Assembly: GCF_030159895.1 (NCBI RefSeq)
Contig: NZ_BSNI01000002.1
Span: forward strand, 1,204,306 to 1,268,305
Origin: Maritalea porphyrae
GTDB lineage: Bacteria > Pseudomonadota > Alphaproteobacteria > Rhizobiales > Devosiaceae
DNA: 64,000 nucleotides
Direction of reading: 5' to 3'
Shown here in pieces: positions 27,613 to 35,887 of the stretch (position 1 is the stretch's first letter; every line of letters starts with the position of its first letter). Below the pieces are notes generated by a model. The model was not told the origin of the DNA. It saw only the letters and a list, made by a program, of their open reading frames with translations, and did no database searches. A program made the position numbers and the translations under genes.

Positions 27613-27999
27613 CTAAAGCGTTTCAATTGGTGCCTTGCCGTCAAGGTGCCAAACCTTTGCAACAATCTTCCAGCCATTCTCGCCATAAACGAAGCTGAGA
27701 TGGTCGACAAAAACATTGCCGAGCGATTGCAATCGAAGTTTCACCACCGCGCTTAGGTCCGACAGCCAATCAATCGAAACAATGTTATCGTCGCGTTTTT
27801 GGTTAGCACCCGCAGGTGAGGGGCGAGAGGCAACGTCTTTACGCCATTCACCAACCGGGTCGACAAAGATTTTGCCTTCGTCGGCATCAAACAGGCTGGC
27901 TGATGGGTGAAAAATGAATTCAAGTTTTTCAACGTCGCAATAATAGATGACATCGAGATAGGTGTTGATAGCGGTGAGTAGTTCTTCGGTGCGGGTCAT
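27613..27999 (-). CDS. NTF2-like (putative lumazine-binding) protein
   Basis: The 128-residue protein has the pattern of the SnoaL/NTF2-like cone fold (TEELLTAINTYLDVIYYCDVEKL at the N-terminus; FVDHLSFVYGENGWKIVAKVWH at the C-terminus) and resembles the putative lumazine-binding subgroup. Function is unknown; members are often small enzymes or ligand binders. It stands alone, convergent with the ABC operon and divergent from the thioesterase. A second NTF2-like gene lies at 31220-31705. Confidence 0.8.
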   Translation of the reverse strand: MTRTEELLTAINTYLDVIYYCDVEKLEFIFHPSASLFDADEGKIFVDPVGEWRKDVASRPSPAGANQKRDDNIVSIDWLSDLSAVVKLRLQSLGNVFVDHLSFVYGENGWKIVAKVWHLDGKAPIETL

Positions 28000-28122
28000 A
28001 GATGGCTCCTCTTTCTGGAGCCAATTTCACTCATTACTCGCATATTCGCCAGTGGCGTAAATGACAATGAACGTTAAATAAATGCCAAAAACGACATTTG
28101 CAGGTCCGTCATATTTGCTTAC

Positions 28123-28148
28123 AATGTTCCAGAAATGAACATTTGTTC
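28123..28148. promoter_or_regulatory. Overlapping inverted repeats before the thioesterase gene
   Basis: AATGTTC and GAACATT (28123-28143, 7-bp gap) overlap GAACATTTGTTC (28137-28148). The repeats end just before the ribosome-binding site AGGAGAAA. A regulator may bind here, but none is adjacent. Confidence 0.4.
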
Positions 28149-28162
28149 AATTAGGAGAAAGT

Positions 28163-28609
28163 ATGCAGCCGGCGGTAGTAAATTTTAAAGAGCGTGTAAT
28201 GAAGAGCTTTCAAAAGCAGACGGCTTGCGCATCAATTGGATTGAAGCTCAGCAATGTCGAGGCAGGCGAGGCGCTGTTTACATTGCCTTTCAATAGCAAC
28301 TTCACACAGCAACACGGGTTTATGCACGCCGGTATCATCACAACAGCGCTGGATACAGCGTGTGGCTACGCGGCATTTTCGTTGATGCCGGAAGATGCTG
28401 CGGTGTTGAGTATTGAGTTTAAAACGAACTTGTTGCGCCCAGCCATTGGCGAAAGGTTCCTCATCCTTGGCAAAGTGATAAAGCCAGGCCGTAACATTAA
28501 TTTCTGTGAAGCAACGGCAACTGCAATCGATGCGCACGGTGCCGAAACCAAAGTGGCGACAATGAGCGCATCGATAATGGCAGTCTATGATCGAGCAATC
28601 AGCGACTAG
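28163..28609 (+). CDS. PaaI-type hotdog thioesterase
   Basis: The 148-residue protein has the hotdog-fold signature HGFMHAGIITTALDTACGYAA, as in PaaI and YigI acyl-CoA thioesterases, with a following SIEFKTNLLRPAIGE strand. It hydrolyses acyl-CoA thioesters; the acyl group is unknown. Its stop abuts the stop of the convergent D-serine dehydratase-like gene at 28610. Confidence 0.88.
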   Translation: MQPAVVNFKERVMKSFQKQTACASIGLKLSNVEAGEALFTLPFNSNFTQQHGFMHAGIITTALDTACGYAAFSLMPEDAAVLSIEFKTNLLRPAIGERFLILGKVIKPGRNINFCEATATAIDAHGAETKVATMSASIMAVYDRAISD

Positions 28610-29677
28610 CTACCAAACTTTGCCACGAGCAGCGACGTCCAGTTTACGGTCAAACTCGCCGCCTTTGTGCACATAGATATTGTCCATCAAGTTCGACACC
28701 ACACAGGTGTGGTTTGGGATGATGCGGATCTTTTCGCCTATCTCGGGTTTCTTTGTGCAAGCTGAAAGGTCCACTACGGCGTGCTCTTCTGATAGTCCCG
28801 TGATGACAGCCTCAGGGTAATCCACCACATAGCCGAAATCTGTAAAGCCGAGAAGATCAGAGGTTAGCGCTTTGGAACCTGCATCGAGCACAGCACGGCT
28901 TTCGGTTGGGCGCGAAACGACAGTTGTCAGAATGTGCATGGCGCAATCGTCAAACCCGCAATGGCCCGCGCGCACAAGTGAGCGATCATTGTAGATATAT
29001 GTGCCTGCGCGATATTCGTTCGCAATTGTTGTGCGTTCTGCGCTGAACAGGCTAGGTGATCCGCCTGTCGAGAATATCTCGCATTCGAGACCAGCTTGCT
29101 TCAAAAGACCGGCGGTTTGTTCAAAGAATGCCTCTACATTGTCTTCTGTGTTGGGCATTGGATAAGTCATCAACCCAACAAACTTCAAGCTAGGTTGCTC
29201 AGCAATATATTGCGCCAGCTCGGTCGCTTCACGAGGTGTTTGTACACCGCAGCGTTGGCCACCCGTGTCGCACTCAACCATCACGCGCAACGGGCGTTCG
29301 GCGCTAAAGGTCTTGGCTAGTCCATCAACAGTGTGCGTGCTATCTGCGACCACCGTCAGTGTGATTTGATTGTGCAGCGCTTTAAGCGCTTCAAGTTTTT
29401 CTTCGCCAATAATATTGAAGGTGAGCAAAATGTCGTTGATACCTGCATCGGCAAAAACCTGTGCTTCAGAAATTTTCTGGCAGGTAATGCCCACAGCGCC
29501 TGCTGCCAGTTGCTTTTTGGCGAATTCAGGAATTTTGTGTGTTTTGATATGTGGCCGCGCCTTCAACCCAGCCTCATCCATATATTTTTGCACCCGCGCA
29601 ATGTTTTTGTCGACAATTATCTCGTCGATCAAAACAGCGGGAGTGGTGAGGGAAAAAACAGAACCTTGTTGTGCCAT
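28610..29677 (-). CDS. D-serine dehydratase / D-threonine aldolase-like PLP enzyme (alanine racemase fold)
   Basis: The 355-residue protein is a fold-type III PLP enzyme. RPHIKTHK near residues 41-48 holds the expected PLP lysine (K45), and NHTC near the C-terminus (H323, C325) matches the His-x-Cys zinc site of DSD1-type D-serine dehydratases. ECDTGGQRCGVQ and the FSTGGSPS phosphate loop also fit. It would deaminate D-serine to pyruvate or split D-3-hydroxy amino acids. No clear ribosome-binding site is visible; TTG 29698 would add 7 residues. It follows the M81 gene on the same strand. Confidence 0.87.
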   Translation of the reverse strand: MAQQGSVFSLTTPAVLIDEIIVDKNIARVQKYMDEAGLKARPHIKTHKIPEFAKKQLAAGAVGITCQKISEAQVFADAGINDILLTFNIIGEEKLEALKALHNQITLTVVADSTHTVDGLAKTFSAERPLRVMVECDTGGQRCGVQTPREATELAQYIAEQPSLKFVGLMTYPMPNTEDNVEAFFEQTAGLLKQAGLECEIFSTGGSPSLFSAERTTIANEYRAGTYIYNDRSLVRAGHCGFDDCAMHILTTVVSRPTESRAVLDAGSKALTSDLLGFTDFGYVVDYPEAVITGLSEEHAVVDLSACTKKPEIGEKIRIIPNHTCVVSNLMDNIYVHKGGEFDRKLDVAARGKVW

Positions 29678-29725
29678 GGGTGCGTACCAATTTTTCAAAT
29701 GCCAGTGAACTTAGTCCGAACAAAA

Positions 29726-31207
29726 CTAGACCGCGTTTGAAAGTCCGTGTGGATCTTCAATCATGGGCCAAATATTCTTTGGCGCCTTTTTGTACGCATT
29801 GGTCGCTGGGTTGTTGGGATAAGGTCGTCCTGCGGAGCAATATAATATTGTTGCTGCGATTGGCGCAAATGAATCATAGAAATGATTTGTCGATTTTATC
29901 AACAAAATGTCCTTTGACGCATAATCGACGCCCGCAACTGTGAACAGGCTTTTGTCAAAACTCTGTGCGCGGGTCGAATTTAACACCACTTCAATGCCGT
30001 CAAACGCGATGGTTGCGATATCGCCCATCGGTACATAACTGTCGCCAAAACGTTGCTCGGCGTCCGCGACCAGTTTCTTGATCGTCACCGTCTTGTCGAT
30101 TGGGTTGCCGGTAAACGGCGCAGATTTGGCGCCAAACCGCAAGGGAACGGTGGCGCCTTCGCCAGCTGCAAAACAAATCTGAACGGCAATTGGGTCCCAT
30201 ATGGTACCCACAGCCACATTTGTCGCGCCGCGCGAAATCAGTTCCTGAAGTAGCACTGTGGCATCGCCCGCCGTGCCGCCGCCCGGATTGTCCCAAACAT
30301 CTGCGATGACCACGGGTTTATTGCTAGAGATCGAAAGGGCCTGGCCTACGGCTTGTGTTTCATTGATTTGTTCTGGCATTACCTTGCCGCGCATATCAAA
30401 CAAGCGCATGCCCAGCTCTTTGGCCAATTTGTCGCCTTGGGCTTTGTTGTTGTTGGTCACAACAACAAGTTTGCTGCCCATTTCGGGCACATCCGAAGCC
30501 ATAAAGCCGTGAATTACCGAAATCGACAGCACTTCAGTGTCGGCATTTTCGATATGCATGATGTCATCAATAAATGAGCGCATAGGCTCAAATGATGTCG
30601 GGAATACATCTATCATTTTGCAATCAAATACCGACACTGAAGGCTTCACGTTGCCCGCAATTGTCTCGTCAAGAATACGCAAAAGGTCTTGCGCGCGCTC
30701 AACAAAATCAATGTGCGGGAATTCTTTAAAGGCAAGGAAGAAATCAAGTGCTTCAACGCGTTTTTGAGAAAGCTGACTATGCGGGTCAAACGTTGCACAC
30801 ACAATAACATTAGGGCCAACGATCTCACGTATCCGGGCGAGCAGATCGCCCTCGGGATCATCATAACCATTGGCCACCATCGCGCCATGTAGACCCAAAA
30901 CGACACCGTCTAGCGGCAAGGCTGCGCGAAGTTGGTCCAATATCTCATCGCGTAAACTTTCATATGCCTCGCGATTGATCAGACCGGCTGGGTCAGCCCA
31001 TGCTGCAGTGCCTTCAATCCATTCATAACCGCGTTTCTTTGCCCATGCGCGTCCCTCGGTTAGCGGCGCGGAGCAAAGGGTGGGTGTTTCAGGATGTTCA
31101 CCTGGTTTTGCATATAGCGACGCTTCAAACCCACGCCTATCAATGGCTATCGGCGAGAAGGTGTTCGATTCGGTGGCGAGTACAGCTGTGAAAAAGCGTT
31201 TGGTCAT
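29726..31207 (-). CDS. M81 family (MlrC-like) metallopeptidase, copy 1
   Basis: The 493-residue protein belongs to the M81/MlrC family, named for microcystin-degrading MlrC. Family segments seen are ATESNTFSPI at the N-terminus, GLHGAMVANGYDDPEGD, ATFDPHSQLSQ, EFPHIDFVERA and ADVWDNPGGGTAGD. The usual DLHGNLS motif reads DPHSQLS here, keeping the His but losing Gly and Asn. Hydrolysis of an unusual peptide or amide bond is a family-based guess. It lies 12 bases after the SnoaL-like gene and 48 before the D-serine dehydratase-like gene, so the three form one unit. Confidence 0.9.
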   Translation of the reverse strand: MTKRFFTAVLATESNTFSPIAIDRRGFEASLYAKPGEHPETPTLCSAPLTEGRAWAKKRGYEWIEGTAAWADPAGLINREAYESLRDEILDQLRAALPLDGVVLGLHGAMVANGYDDPEGDLLARIREIVGPNVIVCATFDPHSQLSQKRVEALDFFLAFKEFPHIDFVERAQDLLRILDETIAGNVKPSVSVFDCKMIDVFPTSFEPMRSFIDDIMHIENADTEVLSISVIHGFMASDVPEMGSKLVVVTNNNKAQGDKLAKELGMRLFDMRGKVMPEQINETQAVGQALSISSNKPVVIADVWDNPGGGTAGDATVLLQELISRGATNVAVGTIWDPIAVQICFAAGEGATVPLRFGAKSAPFTGNPIDKTVTIKKLVADAEQRFGDSYVPMGDIATIAFDGIEVVLNSTRAQSFDKSLFTVAGVDYASKDILLIKSTNHFYDSFAPIAATILYCSAGRPYPNNPATNAYKKAPKNIWPMIEDPHGLSNAV

Positions 31208-31219
31208 ACGAGCGAGCGC

Positions 31220-31705
31220 CTATCCCATCGGGTTGGGCAAATAGCCGTTAAAGCCAGCGATTTTCCAACTTCCATCAACTCGATGACAATAATAAACGGT
31301 CTGCCAGTTCATTATGTCCTTTTCACCGTCTGCTTTGGTGATGTGCCCATCAAATTTCTTATGAACGATCGCGCGATCACCATTGATCTCAATGTCGCGC
31401 AAAATGGTCGCCGAAAAAATTGCCGTGCGCGGGTCGTCTGCATAGCTTCCTTTTTGGAAATCTTGCGCCTGGCGCAGCCATTCATCGCGATATTCTTCTA
31501 GTGAAGGAAACGCCAAACGCCAGTGATCTGGGTTGGCTGTGCCGTGCCCATGCACGCCCATAAAGCGATCTTTGGCGAAATCATTTTCAACCATCGACCA
31601 ATCAGCGGCCAAGAAGGCCGTGATGTCGCGGTCAACGAGCATTTCCCAAATCGCGTAGCGATCAGGATCAGTTTTTGGAAATGGATTTGTAAATTGTGAT
31701 GACAT
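31220..31705 (-). CDS. SnoaL-like (NTF2 fold) protein
   Basis: The 161-residue protein has a SnoaL/NTF2-like pattern: WEMLVDRDITAFLAADWSMVENDF at the start and WQTVYYCHRVDGSWKIAGFNGYLP at the end. Its function is unknown. It is the first gene of the leftward M81/D-serine dehydratase unit. The start ATG at 31705 abuts an operator-like sequence and has no visible ribosome-binding site, so a leaderless or nearly leaderless mRNA is possible. Confidence 0.78.
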   Translation of the reverse strand: MSSQFTNPFPKTDPDRYAIWEMLVDRDITAFLAADWSMVENDFAKDRFMGVHGHGTANPDHWRLAFPSLEEYRDEWLRQAQDFQKGSYADDPRTAIFSATILRDIEINGDRAIVHKKFDGHITKADGEKDIMNWQTVYYCHRVDGSWKIAGFNGYLPNPMG

Positions 31706-31720
31706 GACAAATTATTTTCA
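31705..31720 (-). promoter_or_regulatory. Operator-like sequence at the SnoaL-like start codon
   Basis: On the minus strand this reads TGAAAATAATTTGTCA and ends in the start codon. It shares GAAAATAATTT with the sites at 31779 and, in part, 22082 and 22029. AATAAT inside it could serve as a -10 box. Confidence 0.5.
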
Positions 31721-31730
31721 TTTTTTGCGT

Positions 31731-31746
31731 TTTTTCTATAGAAAAA
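31731..31746. promoter_or_regulatory. Perfect 16-bp palindrome in the divergent promoter
   Basis: TTTTTCTATAGAAAAA lies between the two GAAAATAATTT sites of the SnoaL/RidA intergenic region. It may be a separate operator or part of the same complex. Confidence 0.4.
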
Positions 31747-31759
31747 CTCGCTCAATTCT

Positions 31760-31793
31760 GTTGATATGTCAATCAACAAGAAAATAATTTACA
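31760..31793 (+). promoter_or_regulatory. Candidate ridA promoter and operator
   Basis: TTGATA (31761-31766) and AATAAT (31783-31788) with a 16-bp spacer form a good promoter. The -10 box lies inside AGAAAATAATTTACA (31779-31793), the operator-like motif. GTTGAT and ATCAAC (31760-31777) also form an inverted repeat over the -35 region. Confidence 0.55.
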
Positions 31794-31814
31794 TAAATTC
31801 GTTGGAGGACTGAA

Positions 31815-32213
31815 ATGTCAATCATCCGATATGGTGCCGAAAAAAGCGGTGCCGGTGGCCAAAATCTCCCTTTCGCCCGTGCTGTGGAAGCAGATGGCTG
31901 GCTGCATGTTTCTGGCCAGGTGGCTATGGTAGACGGTGAAGTCACCGGTGGCAATATCGTCGAGCAAACTCACGTCGCCATTAAAAACCTTCTCGCGATT
32001 CTTGATGAAGCTGGTTACGGCAAAGAGCATATTGTGCGCATTGGCGTTTGGCTGGATGATCCGCGCGATTTTTGGTCGTTCAATGGCGTGTATAAGAGCT
32101 ACTTTGGCGAGCACCCGCCAGCACGTGCCTGTGTGCAATCCGCACTAATGGTTGACTGTAAGGTTGAAGTTGATTGTGTTGCTTTCGATCCAAATCGAAA
32201 GTCACGAGGATAA
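31815..32213 (+). CDS. RidA family imine/enamine deaminase
   Basis: The 132-residue protein has the RidA (YjgF/YER057c/UK114) pattern: FARAVEADGWLHVSGQVA, VEQTHVAIKNLLAILDEAGYG and PPARACVQSALMVDCKVEVDC, where the Arg of PPAR is the likely catalytic residue. RidA proteins hydrolyse reactive imines such as 2-aminoacrylate, the first product of serine dehydratases. This fits the divergent D-serine dehydratase-like gene. GGAGG precedes the ATG. Confidence 0.92.
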   Translation: MSIIRYGAEKSGAGGQNLPFARAVEADGWLHVSGQVAMVDGEVTGGNIVEQTHVAIKNLLAILDEAGYGKEHIVRIGVWLDDPRDFWSFNGVYKSYFGEHPPARACVQSALMVDCKVEVDCVAFDPNRKSRG

Positions 32214-32222
32214 AACGCAATC

Positions 32223-33089
32223 ATGGTCGATATATTAGGCACGCTCAGTCAAGAGATGGATGGACTTTCAAGGTCCGAGCAGCGCATCGCAACGATCATT
32301 TTCGATGATCGTCCATTCGCGGTGAATGCGTCCATTATTGAACTGGCTGCGCGTGCCGAAGTATCACCCCCAACCGTTACGCGCTTCTGTCGGCGTTTGG
32401 GTTGCCAGAGTTTTTCAGATTTCAAAGTCCGGTTGGCGCAGAGCGCTTTCATTGGTCAAAGATATGAAGAGCCACAATCTAACGCCTCAAATGCAACAGA
32501 GGTCGTTGATACAATACTGACACGCGCGCAGTCGGTTCTTCACAATTTGCATGATCAATTGGACGTTGATGCCATTGAGACAGCTGCAACAGCCATCGCC
32601 TCGGCGGACATGATTTATGCCTTTGGGTCTGGTGGTAATTCGTCGCTATTCGCTGGTGAAGTGCAAAATCGGCTGTTTAGATTGGGACTTCGAGCCTCAT
32701 CGACAAATGATCATTCAATGCAGCTGATGACGGCCTCCACCGTTTCGGAAAATGACGTTGTGATCGGTCTGTCCATTTCTGGCAATAACCGCGAATTGGT
32801 TCGTGCGCTAGAAGTTGCGTCTGGCTATGGCGCACAAGTGATCACATTGACCAAACAAAATAGTCTTGTTGCCGAAGTAGCGAGCATCAATGTTGCAATA
32901 GATTTGGCAGAAGGGGTGGATGTGCTCCGCCCATCGTCAGCACGCTTTGCATTTCTGGCAACAATCGACATTCTTGCGCATTTGGTTGCGATCAAACGCA
33001 AAGACTTGGCCATTGAGCCACTGCGCCGGATTAAGCGCCAATTGGTCACACATCGCGATGGCGACGATTCTCAACCCCTTGGCGATTAG
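32223..33089 (+). CDS. RpiR/MurR family transcriptional regulator with SIS domain
   Basis: The 288-residue protein has an N-terminal HTH_6 domain (RAEVSPPTVTRFCRRLGCQSFSDFK, residues about 1-80) and a C-terminal SIS sugar-phosphate-binding domain (IYAFGSGGNSSLFAGEVQ; GLSISGNNRELV). Such regulators sense phosphosugars, for example MurNAc-6-P for MurR. It sits between ridA and the SDR gene and is the obvious candidate to bind the GAAAATAATTT palindromes in the two nearby promoter regions. Confidence 0.93.
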   Translation: MVDILGTLSQEMDGLSRSEQRIATIIFDDRPFAVNASIIELAARAEVSPPTVTRFCRRLGCQSFSDFKVRLAQSAFIGQRYEEPQSNASNATEVVDTILTRAQSVLHNLHDQLDVDAIETAATAIASADMIYAFGSGGNSSLFAGEVQNRLFRLGLRASSTNDHSMQLMTASTVSENDVVIGLSISGNNRELVRALEVASGYGAQVITLTKQNSLVAEVASINVAIDLAEGVDVLRPSSARFAFLATIDILAHLVAIKRKDLAIEPLRRIKRQLVTHRDGDDSQPLGD

Positions 33090-33115
33090 CTTTAGAACCC
33101 TGATAGGAATTCACT

Positions 33116-33895
33116 TTGACCGAACAAGTTGCAATCATCACTGGCACCGGCGGCGACATTGGCCGCGCCATTGCTATTCAGCTTAGCCAAGACGGTTTCG
33201 CAGTTCTGTGCGTTGATATTGCCCGAGAGCTGAACGCCGAGACCGTGGACATCATCAAAGGCAATGGTGGCAAGGCGCAAGCATTGACAGTGAATATTTT
33301 GGATGCGGTTGATCAGCAAACAATGCTGGAAACGGCCAAAACAATGGGTGCGCCAAGGCTATTGGTCAATAATGTCGGCGCAATTTCGGGCGCTTCCATT
33401 CAAGAAAGCACCATTGAGAATTGGCAACACGATTTTGATCTAAACCTCAAAGGAGCAGTTTCGTGCTTCAAGACCTTTGAAAGCGACTTCAAGACGAACC
33501 AAGGTGTTGTGGTCAACATCGCCTCGGTGAATGGCTATGGGGTCTATGGTCATCCTGGCTATAGCGCCATGAAAGCGGCATTGGTGCACTTCACAAAGTT
33601 TGCCGCCGTTGAATATGGCAAATTCGGCATCCGCATCAACGCTGTGGCGCCAGGGACTGTTCGCACAAAGGCATGGAATGACCGTGCAGAAAAAAACCCG
33701 AAAGTATTTGAAGAGGCGAAACGCTGGTACCCGCTGCAGCGGGTCGCAGACCCAAAAGACATTGCCAATGCGGTGAGCTTTTTAAGCTCGTCCAACGCCG
33801 ATGCCATTACCGGAATTTGCCTGCCAGTTGATTGCGGCTTGACCGCAGGTCAAGCTGAGTTGGCTGGCACATTTTCTCAATCATCTGACTTTTAA
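33116..33895 (+). CDS. Short-chain dehydrogenase/reductase
   Basis: The 259-residue classical SDR has ITGTGGDIGRAI (cofactor loop), NNVG, the catalytic Ser in NIASVNGYG, and YSAMK as the YxxxK pair. C-terminal VDCGLTAG is typical. Cytosolic; substrate unknown, plausibly a sugar or hydroxy acid in the same pathway. The start is TTG 33116 with AGGA upstream; an ATG start that keeps the TGxxxGIG loop is absent. Confidence 0.88.
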   Translation: MTEQVAIITGTGGDIGRAIAIQLSQDGFAVLCVDIARELNAETVDIIKGNGGKAQALTVNILDAVDQQTMLETAKTMGAPRLLVNNVGAISGASIQESTIENWQHDFDLNLKGAVSCFKTFESDFKTNQGVVVNIASVNGYGVYGHPGYSAMKAALVHFTKFAAVEYGKFGIRINAVAPGTVRTKAWNDRAEKNPKVFEEAKRWYPLQRVADPKDIANAVSFLSSSNADAITGICLPVDCGLTAGQAELAGTFSQSSDF

Positions 33896-33958
33896 CGATC
33901 AGAGATAAAACAACTAAGTTCACAATTCAAAAAACGCCCGTTAGAGGAGTTTCTACAA

Positions 33959-35875
33959 ATGACATCACAATTCCGTCTCGACGCCATTTGGCGCGAAACT
34001 GACCCGAAAAATGGATCAATGATCCTCACGCTGACCAACCTCTCTGATCAACCGATTAGTGGGTTCCGTTTGGCTTACACTTCGCTTTTGCGGGTCTCCA
34101 AAGAGCATGTGGCGCATAACGCGACCTTTATCCGTCGCTTTGCTAACTTTCATGAATTTGATCCGCTTGATGGCTTGGTGCTGGGTTCCGGCGAAAGCTG
34201 GACGTTTGAGTTGGAAAAACTCACCCATATTCCAAAGCATCGTAATGATGGTCCAAAGTCAGCTTACCTGACCCTAAAAGACGGCACTCATGTCAAAGTC
34301 GATACTGGCGATATGGCGCTTGAAGGTCGGGTTAGCAAAACTGGCGGGGTGTTGGTGCCTGAAGGCAAACTTGATCTGCCAATCGCGCTTTCGCCTTGGC
34401 CAAACCAAATCTCAGTCTCACAGTTTAGCGATGCGCCGGTAGCATTTTCGCTTGCGTCCGCAACGCGTGAGGAAAAAGCGGCGGCGGCAAGGGTGAATGG
34501 GTTGAGTGATCGTTTGTTCACTGATTTGCCTAATCCATTTTCGCTTATTGAAGTGCCGGGTGGCTTGACGCTTAGCTTGTCACACGACGGCAATCTGGCC
34601 GAAGAAGGATACAGTGTCTCATTTGCAGCCGCGGGTGTTTCCTTGGCTTATGGTGCAGCAAAGGGCTTGATCAACGGTCTGATTTCACTGGCGCAAATCA
34701 TCAATGGGCCAAAGTCTGACCCAACCAAATTTCAGTTCCCGGCTGTGGGCACTATCAACGATGCGCCACGCTTTGGCTGGCGCGGGTCGCATTTGGATGT
34801 CTCACGTCAATTCTATCCTTTTGAAGACGTAAAGCGCTTCGTGGATATTTTGGCATGGAACAAGATGAATATCCTACACTGGCACCTCAGCGACGATGAG
34901 GGCTGGCGTGTTGAAATCAAGGCCTATCCAGAACTCACCAATGCGGGTGCAAAGCGGGGCGCAAATGAAGCCATGCCAGCACAATTGGGTTCGGGTTTCG
35001 AAACCTATGGCGGCTTTTACACGCAAGAACAAATCAAAGAGCTGATTGCGCACGGTGAAGCGATCAATGTTGAGATCGTGCCCGAACTTGATATTCCGGG
35101 GCACTGCACCGCGGTCCTGGCTGCGTATCCTGATTTGCGCGATCCTGATGAGCCCGAAGAAAGCTATCGCTCAATTCAAGGTTATCCCAATAATGCACTG
35201 AACCCGGGCTTACCAGCGACCTACAAATTCATCGAAACCGTCGTTGAGGAAATCGCAGACCTGTTTCCCTCAAAGTTCATCCATGTGGGTGGCGATGAAG
35301 TGGATGAGAACTCTTGGATGGAATCTCCAGCGGTTGAAAAACTGATGAATGAGGAGCGCCTGAACGGCACCATGCAGGTGCAAGCGCACTTCTTGGGCAA
35401 GGTTCAAAAAATGATCAAGAAGAAGGGCAAAATTGTTGGCGGTTGGGATGAAGTATCCCATGGCGGCGGTATCGAAAAAGAGGGCGGTACTTTGCTGTTC
35501 GCTTGGCAGAAGGCTGAAGTCGGCATTACCTTGGCCGAAGAAGGCTATGATGTGGTCATGACCCCAGGCCAAGCCTATTATTTGGATATGGCCCAATCTG
35601 AAGAATGGCAAGAGCCGGGCGCGAGCTGGGCGGGAACTGCATCCCCGCAAACCACATATGAGTTTGAAGCCGCTGGCGACTTTTCTGACGAACTCAAGCC
35701 ACGCATTAAAGGCGTACAGGCCTGTATTTGGTCTGAGCATTTGATCAGTCGAGAACTGTTCAACCACATGGTATTCCCACGCCTAAGCGCGATTGCGGAA
35801 GCAGCTTGGACCGAACCAGAAAACAAAAACTGGTTGCGTTTCGCAGCGCAGTCGCATCACCTGCCACGCCTCTAG
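33959..35875 (+). CDS. Beta-N-acetylhexosaminidase, GH20, without signal peptide
   Basis: The 638-residue protein is a GH20 hexosaminidase. The catalytic pair is D446-E447 in HVGGDEVDENSW; HWHLSDDEGWRVEI and DIPGHCTA are also characteristic. GH20 enzymes use the N-acetyl group of the substrate as nucleophile and release GlcNAc or GalNAc from chain ends. The N-terminus (MTSQFRLDAIW) has no signal peptide, so it should act in the cytosol on imported oligosaccharides. GAGGAG precedes the ATG, and the second M81 gene follows after 12 bases. Confidence 0.94.
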   Translation: MTSQFRLDAIWRETDPKNGSMILTLTNLSDQPISGFRLAYTSLLRVSKEHVAHNATFIRRFANFHEFDPLDGLVLGSGESWTFELEKLTHIPKHRNDGPKSAYLTLKDGTHVKVDTGDMALEGRVSKTGGVLVPEGKLDLPIALSPWPNQISVSQFSDAPVAFSLASATREEKAAAARVNGLSDRLFTDLPNPFSLIEVPGGLTLSLSHDGNLAEEGYSVSFAAAGVSLAYGAAKGLINGLISLAQIINGPKSDPTKFQFPAVGTINDAPRFGWRGSHLDVSRQFYPFEDVKRFVDILAWNKMNILHWHLSDDEGWRVEIKAYPELTNAGAKRGANEAMPAQLGSGFETYGGFYTQEQIKELIAHGEAINVEIVPELDIPGHCTAVLAAYPDLRDPDEPEESYRSIQGYPNNALNPGLPATYKFIETVVEEIADLFPSKFIHVGGDEVDENSWMESPAVEKLMNEERLNGTMQVQAHFLGKVQKMIKKKGKIVGGWDEVSHGGGIEKEGGTLLFAWQKAEVGITLAEEGYDVVMTPGQAYYLDMAQSEEWQEPGASWAGTASPQTTYEFEAAGDFSDELKPRIKGVQACIWSEHLISRELFNHMVFPRLSAIAEAAWTEPENKNWLRFAAQSHHLPRL

Positions 35876-35887
35876 GCGGCTGCACCA

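Noticed and set aside
32223-33089. SIS-domain protein as a glucosamine-6-phosphate deaminase
   Set aside because: It has an N-terminal HTH_6 domain and a single SIS domain, so it is an RpiR-type regulator.
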